Made by a program: the position numbers and the translations under genes. A model generated the notes under the pieces. It searched no databases. It worked only from the letters and a program-made list of their open reading frames with translations, and was not told the DNA's origin. Shown piece after piece: positions 40,203-50,129 of a DNA stretch of 51,790 bases (positions are counted from its first letter, which is position 1; each line of letters begins with the position of its first letter). Origin of the DNA: Nocardioides sp. REDSEA-S33_B3 (lineage in GTDB: Bacteria > Actinomycetota > Actinomycetes > Propionibacteriales > Nocardioidaceae); contig LUPK01000056.1 of the NCBI GenBank assembly GCA_001627335.1, positions 1 through 51,790 on the forward strand. The letters are read 5' to 3'.

Positions 40203-41159
40203 TCAAGCGCCGGGAGTGGCCTCCGCCAGCAGCTCGACCGGACCCACGGGCGGCACGTAGCCGTTGCGCAGCAGCTGGCGCCACCTGGCCCGTGAGTAGG
40301 TCGCGGGCTGGGTGGTGCGCACGAAGTCGGTGACGATCCGCGCGAAGCGCTGCGGGTGGTCCTTGTGCGGGAAGTGCCCGCTGTTGGGGATCACCTCGAT
40401 GCGGGAACGCGGGGCCATGGCGGCCGCCAGGCTGGCGTGCCGGACCGGGATGACCCTGTCGTCGCGGCCCCAGACCACGCACATGGGCATCGCCTGGGTC
40501 AGGTACGCGCGATCGGCCATGGTGACGATCTGCCCGCGCCAGTCGACCACGGCACGCACGACGTGGCGGATCGCAGCCCGCGCGGCGGGGTCCTTGAAGG
40601 AGTCGTAGATGGCGGCGACCTCGTCGAGGTCGTGGGTGGCCTTGAGCGGCAGCGAGGACAGCGCCTTCATGCCGGCGACGCCGAGGTGGCGCACCCCCGG
40701 GAGCGTGGCGACACCCATGGCCTGGTGGAAGCCCGGCGTGGTGATCGCCCGGATGGCGGGCGACACCTCGGGACCGAGACCGCCCGAGGCGACCAGCACG
40801 ACCCGCTCGGTGCGCTCGGGGAACTGGTAGGCGAACTGCATGGCCACGCCGCCGCCGAAGCTGTGGCCCACCACCGTGACCTTGTCGATGCCCAGGACCG
40901 CCAGCAGGTCGCGGACGCCGTTGGCGTAGCCGCCGACGCTGTAGTCGGCGCGCGGCTTGGCCGAGAGCCCGTGGCCGAGCAGGTCGGGCGCGATGACGGT
41001 GAAGCGCTTGGCGAGGTCGTCGATCACCGGCTCCCACGTGGTGTGGTCGCAGCCGAGTCCGTGCAGCAGCAGCAGCGCGGGCCCCTCGCCGACCTTCACG
41101 AAGGCGCGTCGGTGGCTGTGGATCGTGAGGTACTGGACCTCGTGGGGGGTGCTCGACAC
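40203..41159 (-). CDS. Alpha/beta hydrolase
   Basis: 318 residues. GTG 41159 is chosen because AGGAGG lies 4 nt upstream; an upstream ATG at 41267 would add a non-conserved leader. Fold landmarks: oxyanion loop LLLLHGLGCDHTTWEP, nucleophile elbow VVGHSFGGG (Ser100), acid VWGRDDRVIP and base SGHFPHKDHPQRFA (His). Lid region about 140-200. Cytosolic hydrolase of the meta-cleavage or esterase type; substrate unknown. Possibly connected to lipid turnover because of its place between aceE and the fatty-acid cluster, but this is weak. Confidence 0.9.
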   Translation of the reverse strand: MSSTPHEVQYLTIHSHRRAFVKVGEGPALLLLHGLGCDHTTWEPVIDDLAKRFTVIAPDLLGHGLSAKPRADYSVGGYANGVRDLLAVLGIDKVTVVGHSFGGGVAMQFAYQFPERTERVVLVASGGLGPEVSPAIRAITTPGFHQAMGVATLPGVRHLGVAGMKALSSLPLKATHDLDEVAAIYDSFKDPAARAAIRHVVRAVVDWRGQIVTMADRAYLTQAMPMCVVWGRDDRVIPVRHASLAAAMAPRSRIEVIPNSGHFPHKDHPQRFARIVTDFVRTTQPATYSRARWRQLLRNGYVPPVGPVELLAEATPGA

Positions 41160-41355
41160 CGGGCCTCCTCGCATCGCGCGGGCCGCGTCCACCGAGCCGG
41201 AGCCCGCTGTGCACGGTTGCGTGGGTCCACTGTCACGCAGATTTCCCTTGTACGTAAGGGCGTTCATGGTTTCTTGACCCGTGCGTGACCACACCGGACC
41301 GATCAGGTCCGGAAAGCGGACGGAGCGTGGGCACCCGACCGGGACCCGCATGACC

Positions 41356-41361
41356 TACGGT
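41356..41361 (+). promoter_or_regulatory. Leaderless -10 element (TACGGT) of fasR
   Basis: TACGGT ends 6 nt before GTG 41368 and fixes that start over the longer in-frame reading from 41281. Confidence 0.6.
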
Positions 41362-41367
41362 GGCGAC

Positions 41368-42555
41368 GTGCCGCGCGCTCCCCTGCCCCCTCGCGCCTCC
41401 GCGGCCAGCCGCCTGCGGCGTTCCGCCGGTGCCCTGAGCACCGCGGCGACCGCCGGCATGGAGGAGCAGCTGCCGTGGTTCTCCGAGCTCAGCGCCCAGG
41501 ACCGCTCCTGGGTCGGGGTGATCGTCCAGGCCGGCGTGCAGAACTTCGTCGAGTGGTACGCCGCCGGCGGCCCGACCCTGGGGACTCCCCAGGGCGGCAC
41601 GGAGCTGGCCGCCACGGTCTTCGGGGCGGCGCCACGCGCACTGGCCGGCGTCATCACCCTGCAGCAGACCGTGGACCTGGTCCGCCTCTCCATCGACGTG
41701 GTGGAGGCGTCGGTGGACGACGTGCTCGAGGGCGAGGACGCCGAGGCGGTCCACGCGGCGATCCTCCGCTACGCCCGGGAGGTCGCCTTCGCCACGGCGG
41801 AGGTCTACGCCCGTGCCGCCGAGGCCCGGGGCGCCTGGGACGCCCGCCTCGAGGCCCTGGTCGTCGACGCGGTGCTGCGTGCCGAGACCGACGAGACCCT
41901 GCTCTCGCGCGCCAGCGCGCTCGGCTGGCGTGCCCGCGGCGAGGCGTGCGTCGTCATCGGCCGCGTGCCCGCGCAGCGCTCGGAGGCGGACCTCTTCGAG
42001 CACGCACGGCACCTCGCGCGATCCCTCGACCTCGACGCCCTGTGCGCGGTGCAGGGCGACCGGCTCGTGCTCCTGCTCGGCGGCGCCCACGACCCCCGCG
42101 CCGCCGGCACCGCCCTGCTCGACGTCTTCGACCCCGGCTCCCCCGTCGTCGTCGGCCCCTCGGTGGCCGACCTCGCCGAGGCGCAGCACTCGGCTCGCAC
42201 GGCGCAGTCGGCGTTCCGGGTGGTCCCCGGCTGGCCGGACGCCCCGCGGCCGGTCCTCGCCGACGAGCTGCTCCCCGAGCGCGTTCTCGGCGGCGACGGC
42301 CACGCGCGACGGCACCTCGTCGAGGAGGTCTACCTCGCACTCCTGGAGTCCGGCGAGGCCCTGGAGACCCTGCGCGCCTACCTCGAGGGCTCGCGCTCGA
42401 TCGAGGCCGCGGCACGCACGCTGTTCGTCCACGCCAACACCGTGCGCTACCGGCTGCGTCGGATCACCGAGCTCACCGGGCACGACCCGACGACGCCTCG
42501 AGGTGGGCTCGCGCTCCAGCTCGCACTGATCCTCGGTCGGCAGGCGGGGCACTGA
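41368..42555 (+). CDS. fasR: FasR-like PucR-family activator of fatty acid synthesis
   Basis: 395 residues. The N-terminal 170 residues are helical (MEEQLPWFSELSAQDRSWVG, AGVITLQQTVDLVRLSIDVV), the middle is a GGDEF-like/PucR linker (VVIGRVPAQRSEADLFEHAR, LVLLLGGAHDP) and the C-terminus carries the PucR helix-turn-helix (IEAAARTLFVHANTVRYRLR, then RITELTGHDP). Its position directly upstream of fabD matches S. coelicolor FasR (SCO2386) and M. tuberculosis MabR (Rv2242), which bind the fabD promoter and respond to acyl products. It probably activates the downstream fab operon. Separate leaderless transcript. Confidence 0.92.
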   Translation: MPRAPLPPRASAASRLRRSAGALSTAATAGMEEQLPWFSELSAQDRSWVGVIVQAGVQNFVEWYAAGGPTLGTPQGGTELAATVFGAAPRALAGVITLQQTVDLVRLSIDVVEASVDDVLEGEDAEAVHAAILRYAREVAFATAEVYARAAEARGAWDARLEALVVDAVLRAETDETLLSRASALGWRARGEACVVIGRVPAQRSEADLFEHARHLARSLDLDALCAVQGDRLVLLLGGAHDPRAAGTALLDVFDPGSPVVVGPSVADLAEAQHSARTAQSAFRVVPGWPDAPRPVLADELLPERVLGGDGHARRHLVEEVYLALLESGEALETLRAYLEGSRSIEAAARTLFVHANTVRYRLRRITELTGHDPTTPRGGLALQLALILGRQAGH

Positions 42556-42583
42556 GCGCTCGCCGCCGCACCTCTGGCTCCCT

Positions 42584-42662
42584 TTGTAGGATCCCCACAA
42601 CAATCGACCGCTCAACTTCGTCGATGTCCCGCGTGAATCGTCGACCTCCTACCAGGCACAGT
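42584..42662 (+). promoter_or_regulatory. fab operon promoter with candidate FasR site
   Basis: A loose dyad TTGT-N9-ACAA spans 42584-42600 in the fasR-fabD gap and could be the FasR operator. CACAGT (42657-42662) ends 6 nt before GTG 42669 and may be the leaderless -10. Both are pattern-based only. Confidence 0.4.
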
Positions 42663-42668
42663 GACCCC

Positions 42669-43853
42669 GTGCTCGTCATCGTCGCCCCCGGTCAAGGGGC
42701 CCAGACCCCCGGTTTCCTCACCCCCTGGCTCGAGGACCCGGCCTTCGCCGCGCGCTTCGAGTGGCTCTCGACCGTGGCCGGGCTGGACCTGGTCGAGCAC
42801 GGCACCACCTCCGACGCCGAGACCATCCGGGCGACCGAGGTCGCCCAGCCGCTGCTGGTCGCCACCGGGCTCGTCGCCGCCCTCCAGCTGTTCCCGCACC
42901 CCGGCGACGCCTTCGACCGGATCGGTGCCGTCGCGGGCCACAGCGTGGGCGAGATCGCGGCCGCCGCGGGTGCCCGGGCCATCACCGCCGAGCAGGCGAT
43001 GGTGCTGGTCCGCGAGCGCGGGCTGGCCATGGCGCGCGCCGCCGCGATGACGCCGACCGGCATGACAGCCCTGCTCGGCGGCGACCCGGACGAGGTCGCT
43101 TCCGCGCTGGAGCGTCACGGCCTGACCGCGGCCAACGACAACGGCCCCGGCCAGGTGGTCGCCGCCGGCACCCTCGAGCAGCTCGCCGCCCTCAAGGCCG
43201 ACCCACCGGCCAAGGCGCGCCTGATGCCGCTCTCGGTGGCCGGTGCCTTCCACACCCACCACATGGCGCCCGCCGTGGACCACCTGGCCTCGCTGGCCCG
43301 TTCGGTCTCGGTCCACGACCCGCGCACCCGCGTGATCTCCAACCGCGACGGCCGCGTCGTGCACGACGGTCGCGACGTCCTGGCCCGCATCGTCGGGCAG
43401 ATCGCCTCCCCGGTCCGCTGGGACCTGTGCATGGAGACGATGGCCGACCTCGGGGTCACCGGCGTCCTCGAGATGCCTCCCGCGGGCACGCTCACCGGCA
43501 TCCTCAAGCGCCAGCTCAAGGGTGTGGAGACCTTCGCCCTCAAGTCCCCCGACCAGCTCGACGAGGCACGCGCCTTCTGCGACCGCCACGGCGAGTCCGC
43601 GGGGATGGAGACCACGCCCACCTGGCGGATGGTCGTCTCCCCCGCCAAGGGCACCTTCCACCTCGACGCCGAGGCCGCCGACCGCGACGTCCTCAGCGCC
43701 GGCGCGCCGATCGGCGGCGTGGCCAGCCTCCGCGACACCGTCTCGGTCACCGCCGCCCACGGCGGCCAGGTCGTCGAGTGGCTCGTCGAGGACGGCGACC
43801 TCGTCTCACCCGGCCAGCCGCTGCTGCGCCTGCACCCCGAGGGTGCCGCCTGA
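42669..43853 (+). CDS. fabD: Malonyl-CoA:ACP transacylase (FabD) with C-terminal biotinyl/lipoyl-like domain
   Basis: 394 residues. Residues 1-305 are FabD: APGQGAQTPGF oxyanion motif, Ser92 nucleophile in GHSVGE, Arg117 region (LVRERGLAM), and His195 in GAFHTHHM. It loads malonyl groups on ACP. Residues about 318-394 are extra: a beta-rich module (SLRDTVSVTAAHGGQVVEWL, then VEDGDLVSPGQPLLRLHP) with the closing GxxV...G-D-x-V-x-x-GQPLxxL pattern of biotinyl/lipoyl domains. The hairpin that normally presents the modified Lys (around SLRDTVSV) has none. Typical FabD is about 310 residues, so this is a fusion. Overlaps fabH by one base. Confidence 0.95.
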   Translation: MLVIVAPGQGAQTPGFLTPWLEDPAFAARFEWLSTVAGLDLVEHGTTSDAETIRATEVAQPLLVATGLVAALQLFPHPGDAFDRIGAVAGHSVGEIAAAAGARAITAEQAMVLVRERGLAMARAAAMTPTGMTALLGGDPDEVASALERHGLTAANDNGPGQVVAAGTLEQLAALKADPPAKARLMPLSVAGAFHTHHMAPAVDHLASLARSVSVHDPRTRVISNRDGRVVHDGRDVLARIVGQIASPVRWDLCMETMADLGVTGVLEMPPAGTLTGILKRQLKGVETFALKSPDQLDEARAFCDRHGESAGMETTPTWRMVVSPAKGTFHLDAEAADRDVLSAGAPIGGVASLRDTVSVTAAHGGQVVEWLVEDGDLVSPGQPLLRLHPEGAA

Positions 43854-44866
43854 TGCCGGTCACCGCCACCGGGCTCCTCGCCCAGCAGGGCGCCCCGCAC
43901 GCGGCCCTCCTCGGCATCGGCGCCTACCGCCCCAGCCGGGTCGTCCCCAACAGCGAGGTCGTCGACGCGATCGACTCCAGCGACGAGTGGATCCGGCAGC
44001 GCTCGGGCATCGCGAGCCGGCGCTGGGCCACGCCCGAGGAGACCGTCCAGGTGATGGCCGTCGCCGCCTCCCGGCAGGCGCTCGAGCGGTCGGGGATCGA
44101 CCCGCGCCAGGTCGACTGCGTCGTGGTCGCCACGGTCAGTCACTTCCTGCAGACCCCCGCACTGGCCACGGCGGTCGCGCACGAGCTCGGCACCGAGCAG
44201 GCAGCGGCGTACGACGTCTCGGCGGCGTGCGCGGGCTTCTGTCACGGCATCGCGCTGGCCTCGGACATGGTCCGGGCCGGCAGTGCCCGGCACGTGCTCG
44301 TCATCGGCGTCGAGAAGCTCTCGGAGATGACCGACCCCACCGACCGGGGCACCGCCTTCATCTTCGCCGACGGCGCCGGCGCCGCGGTCGTGGGGCCCAG
44401 CGAGGTCCCGGGCATCGGTCCGGTCGTGTGGGGCTCCGACGGCGAGCAGTTCGACCTGATCCGCAACCGCGAGGACTGGCGCGACGTGCTGTCCTCCGAC
44501 AACCCGCGGATGCCCCACCTGGTGATGCAGGGCAACGCGGTCTTCCGCTGGGCGTCGTTCGCGATGGCCAAGGTCGGCCTGCAGGCGCTCGACCGTGCGG
44601 GAGTGTCCGTGGAGGACCTCGACTGCTTCGTGCCCCACCAGGCCAACATGCGCATCACCGACGCCATGGCACGGTCGATGAAGCTCCCCGAGAGCGTGCG
44701 CATCGCCCGCGACATCATCGACCAGGGCAACACCTCGGCCGCCTCCATCCCGCTCGCGCTGGACCGGATGCTCACCGCGGGCGAGGCCCGCTCCGGGGAC
44801 ACCGCCCTGCTCATCGCCTTCGGCGCCGGCCTGGCGTACGCCGCCCAGGTCGTCGTCGTGCCCTGA
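43853..44866 (+). CDS. fabH: 3-oxoacyl-ACP synthase III (FabH)
   Basis: 337 residues, ATG shared with the fabD stop (TGATG). Thiolase fold with Cys126 (SAACAGFC), His262 (VPHQANMRI) and Asn293 (QGNTSAAS), the FabH triad. It joins an acyl-CoA primer to malonyl-ACP and starts each fatty acid; in actinobacteria with branched lipids it prefers isobutyryl- or methylbutyryl-CoA, which cannot be settled here. Second gene of the fabD-fabH-acpP-fabF-accD operon. A 93-bp gap follows before acpP. Confidence 0.96.
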   Translation: MPVTATGLLAQQGAPHAALLGIGAYRPSRVVPNSEVVDAIDSSDEWIRQRSGIASRRWATPEETVQVMAVAASRQALERSGIDPRQVDCVVVATVSHFLQTPALATAVAHELGTEQAAAYDVSAACAGFCHGIALASDMVRAGSARHVLVIGVEKLSEMTDPTDRGTAFIFADGAGAAVVGPSEVPGIGPVVWGSDGEQFDLIRNREDWRDVLSSDNPRMPHLVMQGNAVFRWASFAMAKVGLQALDRAGVSVEDLDCFVPHQANMRITDAMARSMKLPESVRIARDIIDQGNTSAASIPLALDRMLTAGEARSGDTALLIAFGAGLAYAAQVVVVP

Positions 44867-44887
44867 CCCGCCGGGTCCGGGCCGCAC

Positions 44888-44916
44888 CACCACAGCACAG
44901 CAGCACCACAGCACAG
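44888..44916 (+). repeat. 16-nt period repeat in acpP leader
   Basis: CACCACAGCACAG occurs at 44888-44900 and again, identical, at 44904-44916. The whole 44885-44940 leader is CA-rich and nearly free of G pairs, so the RNA is expected to be unstructured just upstream of the acpP ribosome-binding site. Confidence 0.8.
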
Positions 44917-44959
44917 CCACTCACCCGCAGCAGCACCCCACGAGAAGGAGAACCACCTG

Positions 44960-45207
44960 ATGGCCACCACCGAGGAGATCCGCAGCGACCTCGCCGAGAT
45001 CGTCAACGAGGTCGCCGGTGTCGACGCCGACGACGTGCAGCTCGACAAGTCCTTCGTCGACGACCTCGACGTCGACTCCCTGTCCATGGTCGAGGTCGTC
45101 GTCGCCGCCGAGGAGAAGTTCGGCGTCTCCATCCCCGACGACGAGGTCAAGAACCTCAAGACCGTCGGTGACGCCGTGGCCTACATCGAGCGCGCCTCCG
45201 CCGCCTG

Positions 45208-45208
<1 letters not shown>
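44960..45208 (+). CDS. acpP: Acyl carrier protein
   Basis: 82 residues, acidic four-helix ACP. Ser40 in DVDSLSMVE takes the 4'-phosphopantetheine arm. Preceded by GAGAAGGAG about 9 nt before the ATG, the strongest ribosome-binding site in the operon, in keeping with the need for excess ACP. Carries growing acyl chains between FabD, FabH and FabF. Stop shares one base with fabF. Confidence 0.97.
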
Positions 45209-46472
<1,264 letters not shown>

Positions 46473-46473
<1 letters not shown>

Positions 46474-47906
46474 TGACCGTGACCCAGGACCGACCCGCCG
46501 CCAAGCCGCCCCGGGAGGAGGACCCGCGCCACCCGCTCAAGCGGTTGGGGGCGCTCCTCGACGAGGGCAGCCTCGAGCCGATCTCCCCCGACGACGACTC
46601 GGGCATGCTCGCCGCCGTCGGCACCGTGCAGGGCGCCCCCGTCGTGGCCTTCTGCTCCGACCCCACCGTCATGGGCGGCGCGATGGGCGACCTCGGCTGC
46701 CGAGTGGTCGTCGACGCCTACCACCGCGCGATGACCGACCGGGTCCCGATCATCGGGCTGTGGCACTCCGGCGGGGCACGCCTGGCCGAGGGCGTGCTCA
46801 GCCTCCACGCGGTGGGCCGGATCTTCCAGGTCATGACCCAGGCGTCCGGCCGCATCCCGCAGGTCTCCGTCGTGCTCGGTCCCGCCGCCGGCGGCGCCGC
46901 CTACGGTCCGGCACTGACCGACGTCGTCATCCTCGGGCCCGAGGGCAGGATCTTCGTGACCGGGCCCGACGTCGTGCGCTCGGTGACCGGCGAGGACGTC
47001 GACATGCTCCGGCTCGGCGGGCCCGAGCCGCACGGCCGCCGCCCCGGCGTCGTCCACGTGCTCACCGAGAGCGAGCAGGAGGCGCTCGACCGTGCCCGGG
47101 GTCTCGCCTCCCTCCTCGGCGCCCAGGGCAGCCTGCGGGTCGACGACGTCGCGGACCGTGACCTCGCCGCACTGCTGCCCGAGTCCCGCAAGCGCGCCTA
47201 CGACGTGCACCCGCTCGTGGAGTCGCTGCTCGACGAGGGCTCGGTCCAGGAGCTGCACGCCCGGTGGGCCCCCAACATCGTCACCGCCCTCGGTCGGCTC
47301 GGCGGCCGCACCGTCGGCGTGGTCGCCAACAACCCGTTGCGGCTCGGCGGCTGCCTGGACTCGCTGTCGGCGGAGAAGGCCAGCCGGTTCGTCCGCATGT
47401 GCGACGCCTTCGCCATCCCCCTGGTCGTCGTCGTCGACGTCCCGGGCTACCTCCCCGGCGTGGGCCAGGAGTGGGACGGCGTGGTGCGTCGCGGCGCCAA
47501 GCTGCTGCACGCCTTCGGCGAGTGCGTGGTCCCGCGCGTCACCCTGGTGACCCGCAAGACCTACGGCGGGGCCTACATCGCCATGAACTCCCGCTCCCTG
47601 GGGGCGACGAAGGTGCTGGCCTGGCCCGGCGCCGAGGTGGCCGTGATGGGTGCCGTGGCCGCGGTGCGCATCCTCCACCGCAGGCGCCTGGCCGAGGTGT
47701 CGCCCGAGATCCGTCCCCAGGTCGAGGCCGAGCTGGCCGCCGAGCACGAGCGGATCGCCGGCGGCGTCGACAAGGCCGTCGAGATCGGGGTCGTGGACGA
47801 GGTCGTCGACCCCACCCGCACGCGCAGCGCGATCGCGGAGGCCATCGACGCGGCCGTCCAGGCCGACGGCGTACGACGGGGGCACCACGGCAACATCCCG
47901 CTCTGA
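46473..47906 (+). CDS. Acyl-CoA carboxylase carboxyltransferase (AccD-type beta subunit)
   Basis: 477 residues. Crotonase-like two-domain carboxyltransferase: N half with MGGAMGDLGCRVVVDAYHRA, LWHSGGARLAEGV and LGPAAGGAAYGPALTDVVIL (biotin/CoA site), and C half with VGVVANNPLRLGGCLDS, FVRMCDAFAIPLVVVVDVPG, TRKTYGGAYIAMNSRSLGA and AVMGAVAAVRILHRR. No zinc finger, so it is the actinobacterial/propionyl-CoA carboxylase type rather than E. coli AccD. At the end of the fab operon, like M. tuberculosis accD6, it probably supplies malonyl-CoA with a biotin-carrying alpha subunit encoded elsewhere. Confidence 0.94.
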
Positions 47907-47935
47907 TCGACGCCCACGGACCGGATGGGATCAGG

Positions 47936-47966
47936 CCGGGCGAGGGTTTGCGTAACCCCCGCCCGG
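47936..47966 (+). terminator. Terminator of the fab-accD operon
   Basis: Hairpin CCGGGCGAGGGTT (47936-47948) against AACCC-C-CGCCCGG (to 47966) with a short loop and one mismatch, 30 bp after the accD stop. The tail is only weakly T-rich. Confidence 0.7.
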
Positions 47967-48007
47967 TCTGTGACGTTGTCATGACGTCCATCACAGGGAG
48001 GTCCATC

Positions 48008-48451
48008 ATGTCGACGCACCAGCCGATCACCCGGCCGATGCTCGCTCTCGCGGTCGCGCTGATCGGCGCGCTCGTGATCACGCTCGCCCCGTCGGTCCCG
48101 GCGGCCGGCAAGGCTCGGACGATGGCGGAGTTCGCGCAGACCTTCCGAGGCAACGGCATGCTCCACGAGGGATGCCGCAACTACCGCTACAAGTACAAGA
48201 TCAACCCGCCCGAGGACGCCGACACCTGGGCGCTGGAGACCTTCCTGACCGACCGTCGCGGCGTCACCATCGCCTCCGGGGGCGTGCTGGAGGGCGCGGC
48301 GAAGAAGAAGGGCAAGGAGCGCTTCCGCTTCTGCCGGGAGAACACCGTGCCTGGGAAGTTCAAGCTCCGCGGCAAGTTCACCTACAAGGTCGGCTTCGAC
48401 ACCTTCGACGGGTGGATCGAGCCGACGTACTTCCGCCTCAAGGCCAGCTGA
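48008..48451 (+). CDS. Secreted basic protein, unknown function
   Basis: 147 residues from ATG 48008, with GGGAGG 6 nt upstream. Signal peptide: PMLALAVALIGALVITLAPS, probable cleavage after VPAAG. The mature part is small and basic, with two Cys (HEGCRNYRYKYKI and RFRFCRENT) likely forming a disulfide, and beta-rich strands ending DTFDGWIEPTYFRLKAS. It is related in style to short exported actinobacterial proteins with Ig-like folds; no family named. A separate transcript after the fab operon terminator. Confidence 0.75.
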   Translation: MSTHQPITRPMLALAVALIGALVITLAPSVPAAGKARTMAEFAQTFRGNGMLHEGCRNYRYKYKINPPEDADTWALETFLTDRRGVTIASGGVLEGAAKKKGKERFRFCRENTVPGKFKLRGKFTYKVGFDTFDGWIEPTYFRLKAS

Positions 48452-48495
48452 GCACGCCAGGGACGCTGGACCGCGCCGGAGCGGTCAGGAGACAG

Positions 48496-49014
48496 TCAGA
48501 CCACCTGGTGCAGCCAGCGGACCGGCGCGCCGTCCCCGGCGTGCCGGAACGTCTCGAGCTCGTCGTCCCACGGCTTGCCGAGCAGCTTGTCGATCTCCTC
48601 GAGCAGCGTGACCTCGCCGAGGGCCGACTTCACCACGGCCGCCTTGAGCCGGTCCTCGGGGATGAGGATGTCGCCGTGCAGGCCGGTGACGGCGTGGAAG
48701 ACCCCGAGCTCGGGGGTGTAGGAGTAGCGGCTGCCCTCGGTGCCCGGCGTGGGCTCCTCGGTGATCTCGAAGCGCAGGTGGTTCCAGCCCCGCAGGGCGG
48801 AGGCCACGGCAGCGGCGGTCCCGGCGCCGCCGGTCCACGACAGCTCCGCGCGGTAACTGCCCGACTGAGCGGGCTGAGGGGTCCAGTCGAGGTTCACGGG
48901 CGCACCGAGGACTCCGCCGACGGCCCACTCCACGTGCGGGCACAGCGCCGAGGGCGCTGAGTGCACGTAGAGGACGCCCCTCGTCGCGGAACGGGTGGCA
49001 GTGTTCGTGGTCAC
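48496..49014 (-). CDS. DUF3145 family protein
   Basis: 172 residues. GTG 49014 is the start: GGAGG lies 5 nt upstream, and the conserved block TRGVLYVHSAPSALCPHVEW follows soon after. DUF3145 signature continues with GGWNHLRFEITEEPT-like (here ALRGWNHLRFEITEEP), ELGVFHAVTGLHGDILIPED and LDKLLGKPWDDELE-like (IDKLLGKPWDDELETFRHAG). Common next to the fab cluster in actinobacteria; function unknown. Soluble, no signal. Confidence 0.92.
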   Translation of the reverse strand: MTTNTATRSATRGVLYVHSAPSALCPHVEWAVGGVLGAPVNLDWTPQPAQSGSYRAELSWTGGAGTAAAVASALRGWNHLRFEITEEPTPGTEGSRYSYTPELGVFHAVTGLHGDILIPEDRLKAAVVKSALGEVTLLEEIDKLLGKPWDDELETFRHAGDGAPVRWLHQVV

Positions 49015-49173
49015 CTGGACCTCCTTCATCTCCGGCGCGAGCTACGCCTTCCCCAGCGGGCTCGTCATCGAGATGACCTGGACGTCAGGTCAGCACGTGC
49101 GGTATGTGGTTGTGGGGACCATTGTGACCGATGAGGCCCCTGAGCACCAGTATTGCCCGGGACGCGTCGCGGG

Positions 49174-50070
49174 TCAGCGACCCAATGACATCACCGTCGA
49201 GAGGACCTCCTCGGCGATGCCCAGGCCCCCCAGGTGGCTCTCCCCGTCGATGACGCTCATGGCGGCATCGGGCAGCCGGTCCACGACGTGCGCCCCGTGG
49301 TGGAAGGGCACGATGTGGTCGTCGTCCCCGTGCCACCAGCGCACCGGGACCTTCACGTCCTCCAGCGCGAAGCCCCACTCCCTGGTGAAGAGGATCAGGT
49401 CGTGGATCGGGGCGGAGGTCTGGAAGCGGCTGCCGTTGAGGAGGTCGTCGAGGAACATCGCCTTGAACTCGGGGCGTCCGAGGAGGTTCTTGTCGCCCGG
49501 CGGCTGCACCGCGGCGTACAGGTCCAGGCCGGGGCCGGCCACGGGACGTGCGAGCCGGATCAGCTGGGTCAGCGCCACCCCGAGCGGCACGCGTCCGGCA
49601 CGCAGCAACGGGGAGAGCCACCGGGCCAGCTGGATCACGCCACCCGCGGCCGCGTCCGGGCCCAGCACCGGGGCCACGCCGCCGAGCACGCCGATGCCCT
49701 GCACCCGCTCGGGGAGCGCCGCTCCCGCGGCCAGGACGTACGGCCCGCCGCCGGACAGCCCGATCAGCCGGAACGTGTCGACCGCCAGCGCGTCGAGCAG
49801 CAGCTCGAGGTCACCGGCCCAGTCCAGCAGCTCGGGGTAGAGGTGCGGCGTCGACGAGCCGATCCCGGGCCGGTCGATGCCGATGATCCGCAGACCGTGC
49901 TGCTCCGCGTACGCCCGGGCCTCGAACGGGATCTGGCGCCGCGCGCCGGGGGTCCCGTGCATCCACACGATCGCCGGGCCGCGCGGACTGCCGTACTCGG
50001 CGAAGCTGAGGCGGCGGCCGTCCCGCACGGCCACGCTCCCCTCGAGGGCTGGTCTCTTCACGTCCTTCAC
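49174..50070 (-). CDS. Alpha/beta hydrolase
   Basis: 298 residues from GTG 50070. Oxyanion region IVWMHGTPGARRQIPFEARA, IDRPGIGSSTP, nucleophile elbow LIGLSGGGPYVLA (Ser106), acid WWHGDDDHIVPF and base DGESHLGGLG (His near the C-terminus). Fits the actinobacterial proline-iminopeptidase/haloalkane-like hydrolase branch; substrate unknown. A minus-strand CACACT (50083-50078) ends 7 nt before the GTG, suggesting leaderless expression. The 159 bp between it and DUF3145 hold nothing I can identify. Confidence 0.9.
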   Translation of the reverse strand: MKDVKRPALEGSVAVRDGRRLSFAEYGSPRGPAIVWMHGTPGARRQIPFEARAYAEQHGLRIIGIDRPGIGSSTPHLYPELLDWAGDLELLLDALAVDTFRLIGLSGGGPYVLAAGAALPERVQGIGVLGGVAPVLGPDAAAGGVIQLARWLSPLLRAGRVPLGVALTQLIRLARPVAGPGLDLYAAVQPPGDKNLLGRPEFKAMFLDDLLNGSRFQTSAPIHDLILFTREWGFALEDVKVPVRWWHGDDDHIVPFHHGAHVVDRLPDAAMSVIDGESHLGGLGIAEEVLSTVMSLGR

Positions 50071-50077
50071 GCCCCGT

Positions 50078-50123
50078 AGTGTGACAGCCCTCTCAGCCGC
50101 CGGCGCTCGGGTACCCCTACGCT
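50078..50123. promoter_or_regulatory. Divergent leaderless promoters at 50.1 kb
   Basis: CACACT on the minus strand (50083-50078) ends 7 nt before the hydrolase GTG. TACGCT on the plus strand (50118-50123) ends 6 nt before ATG 50130. The start codons are 59 bp apart. Confidence 0.5.
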
Positions 50124-50129
50124 GCGCTC

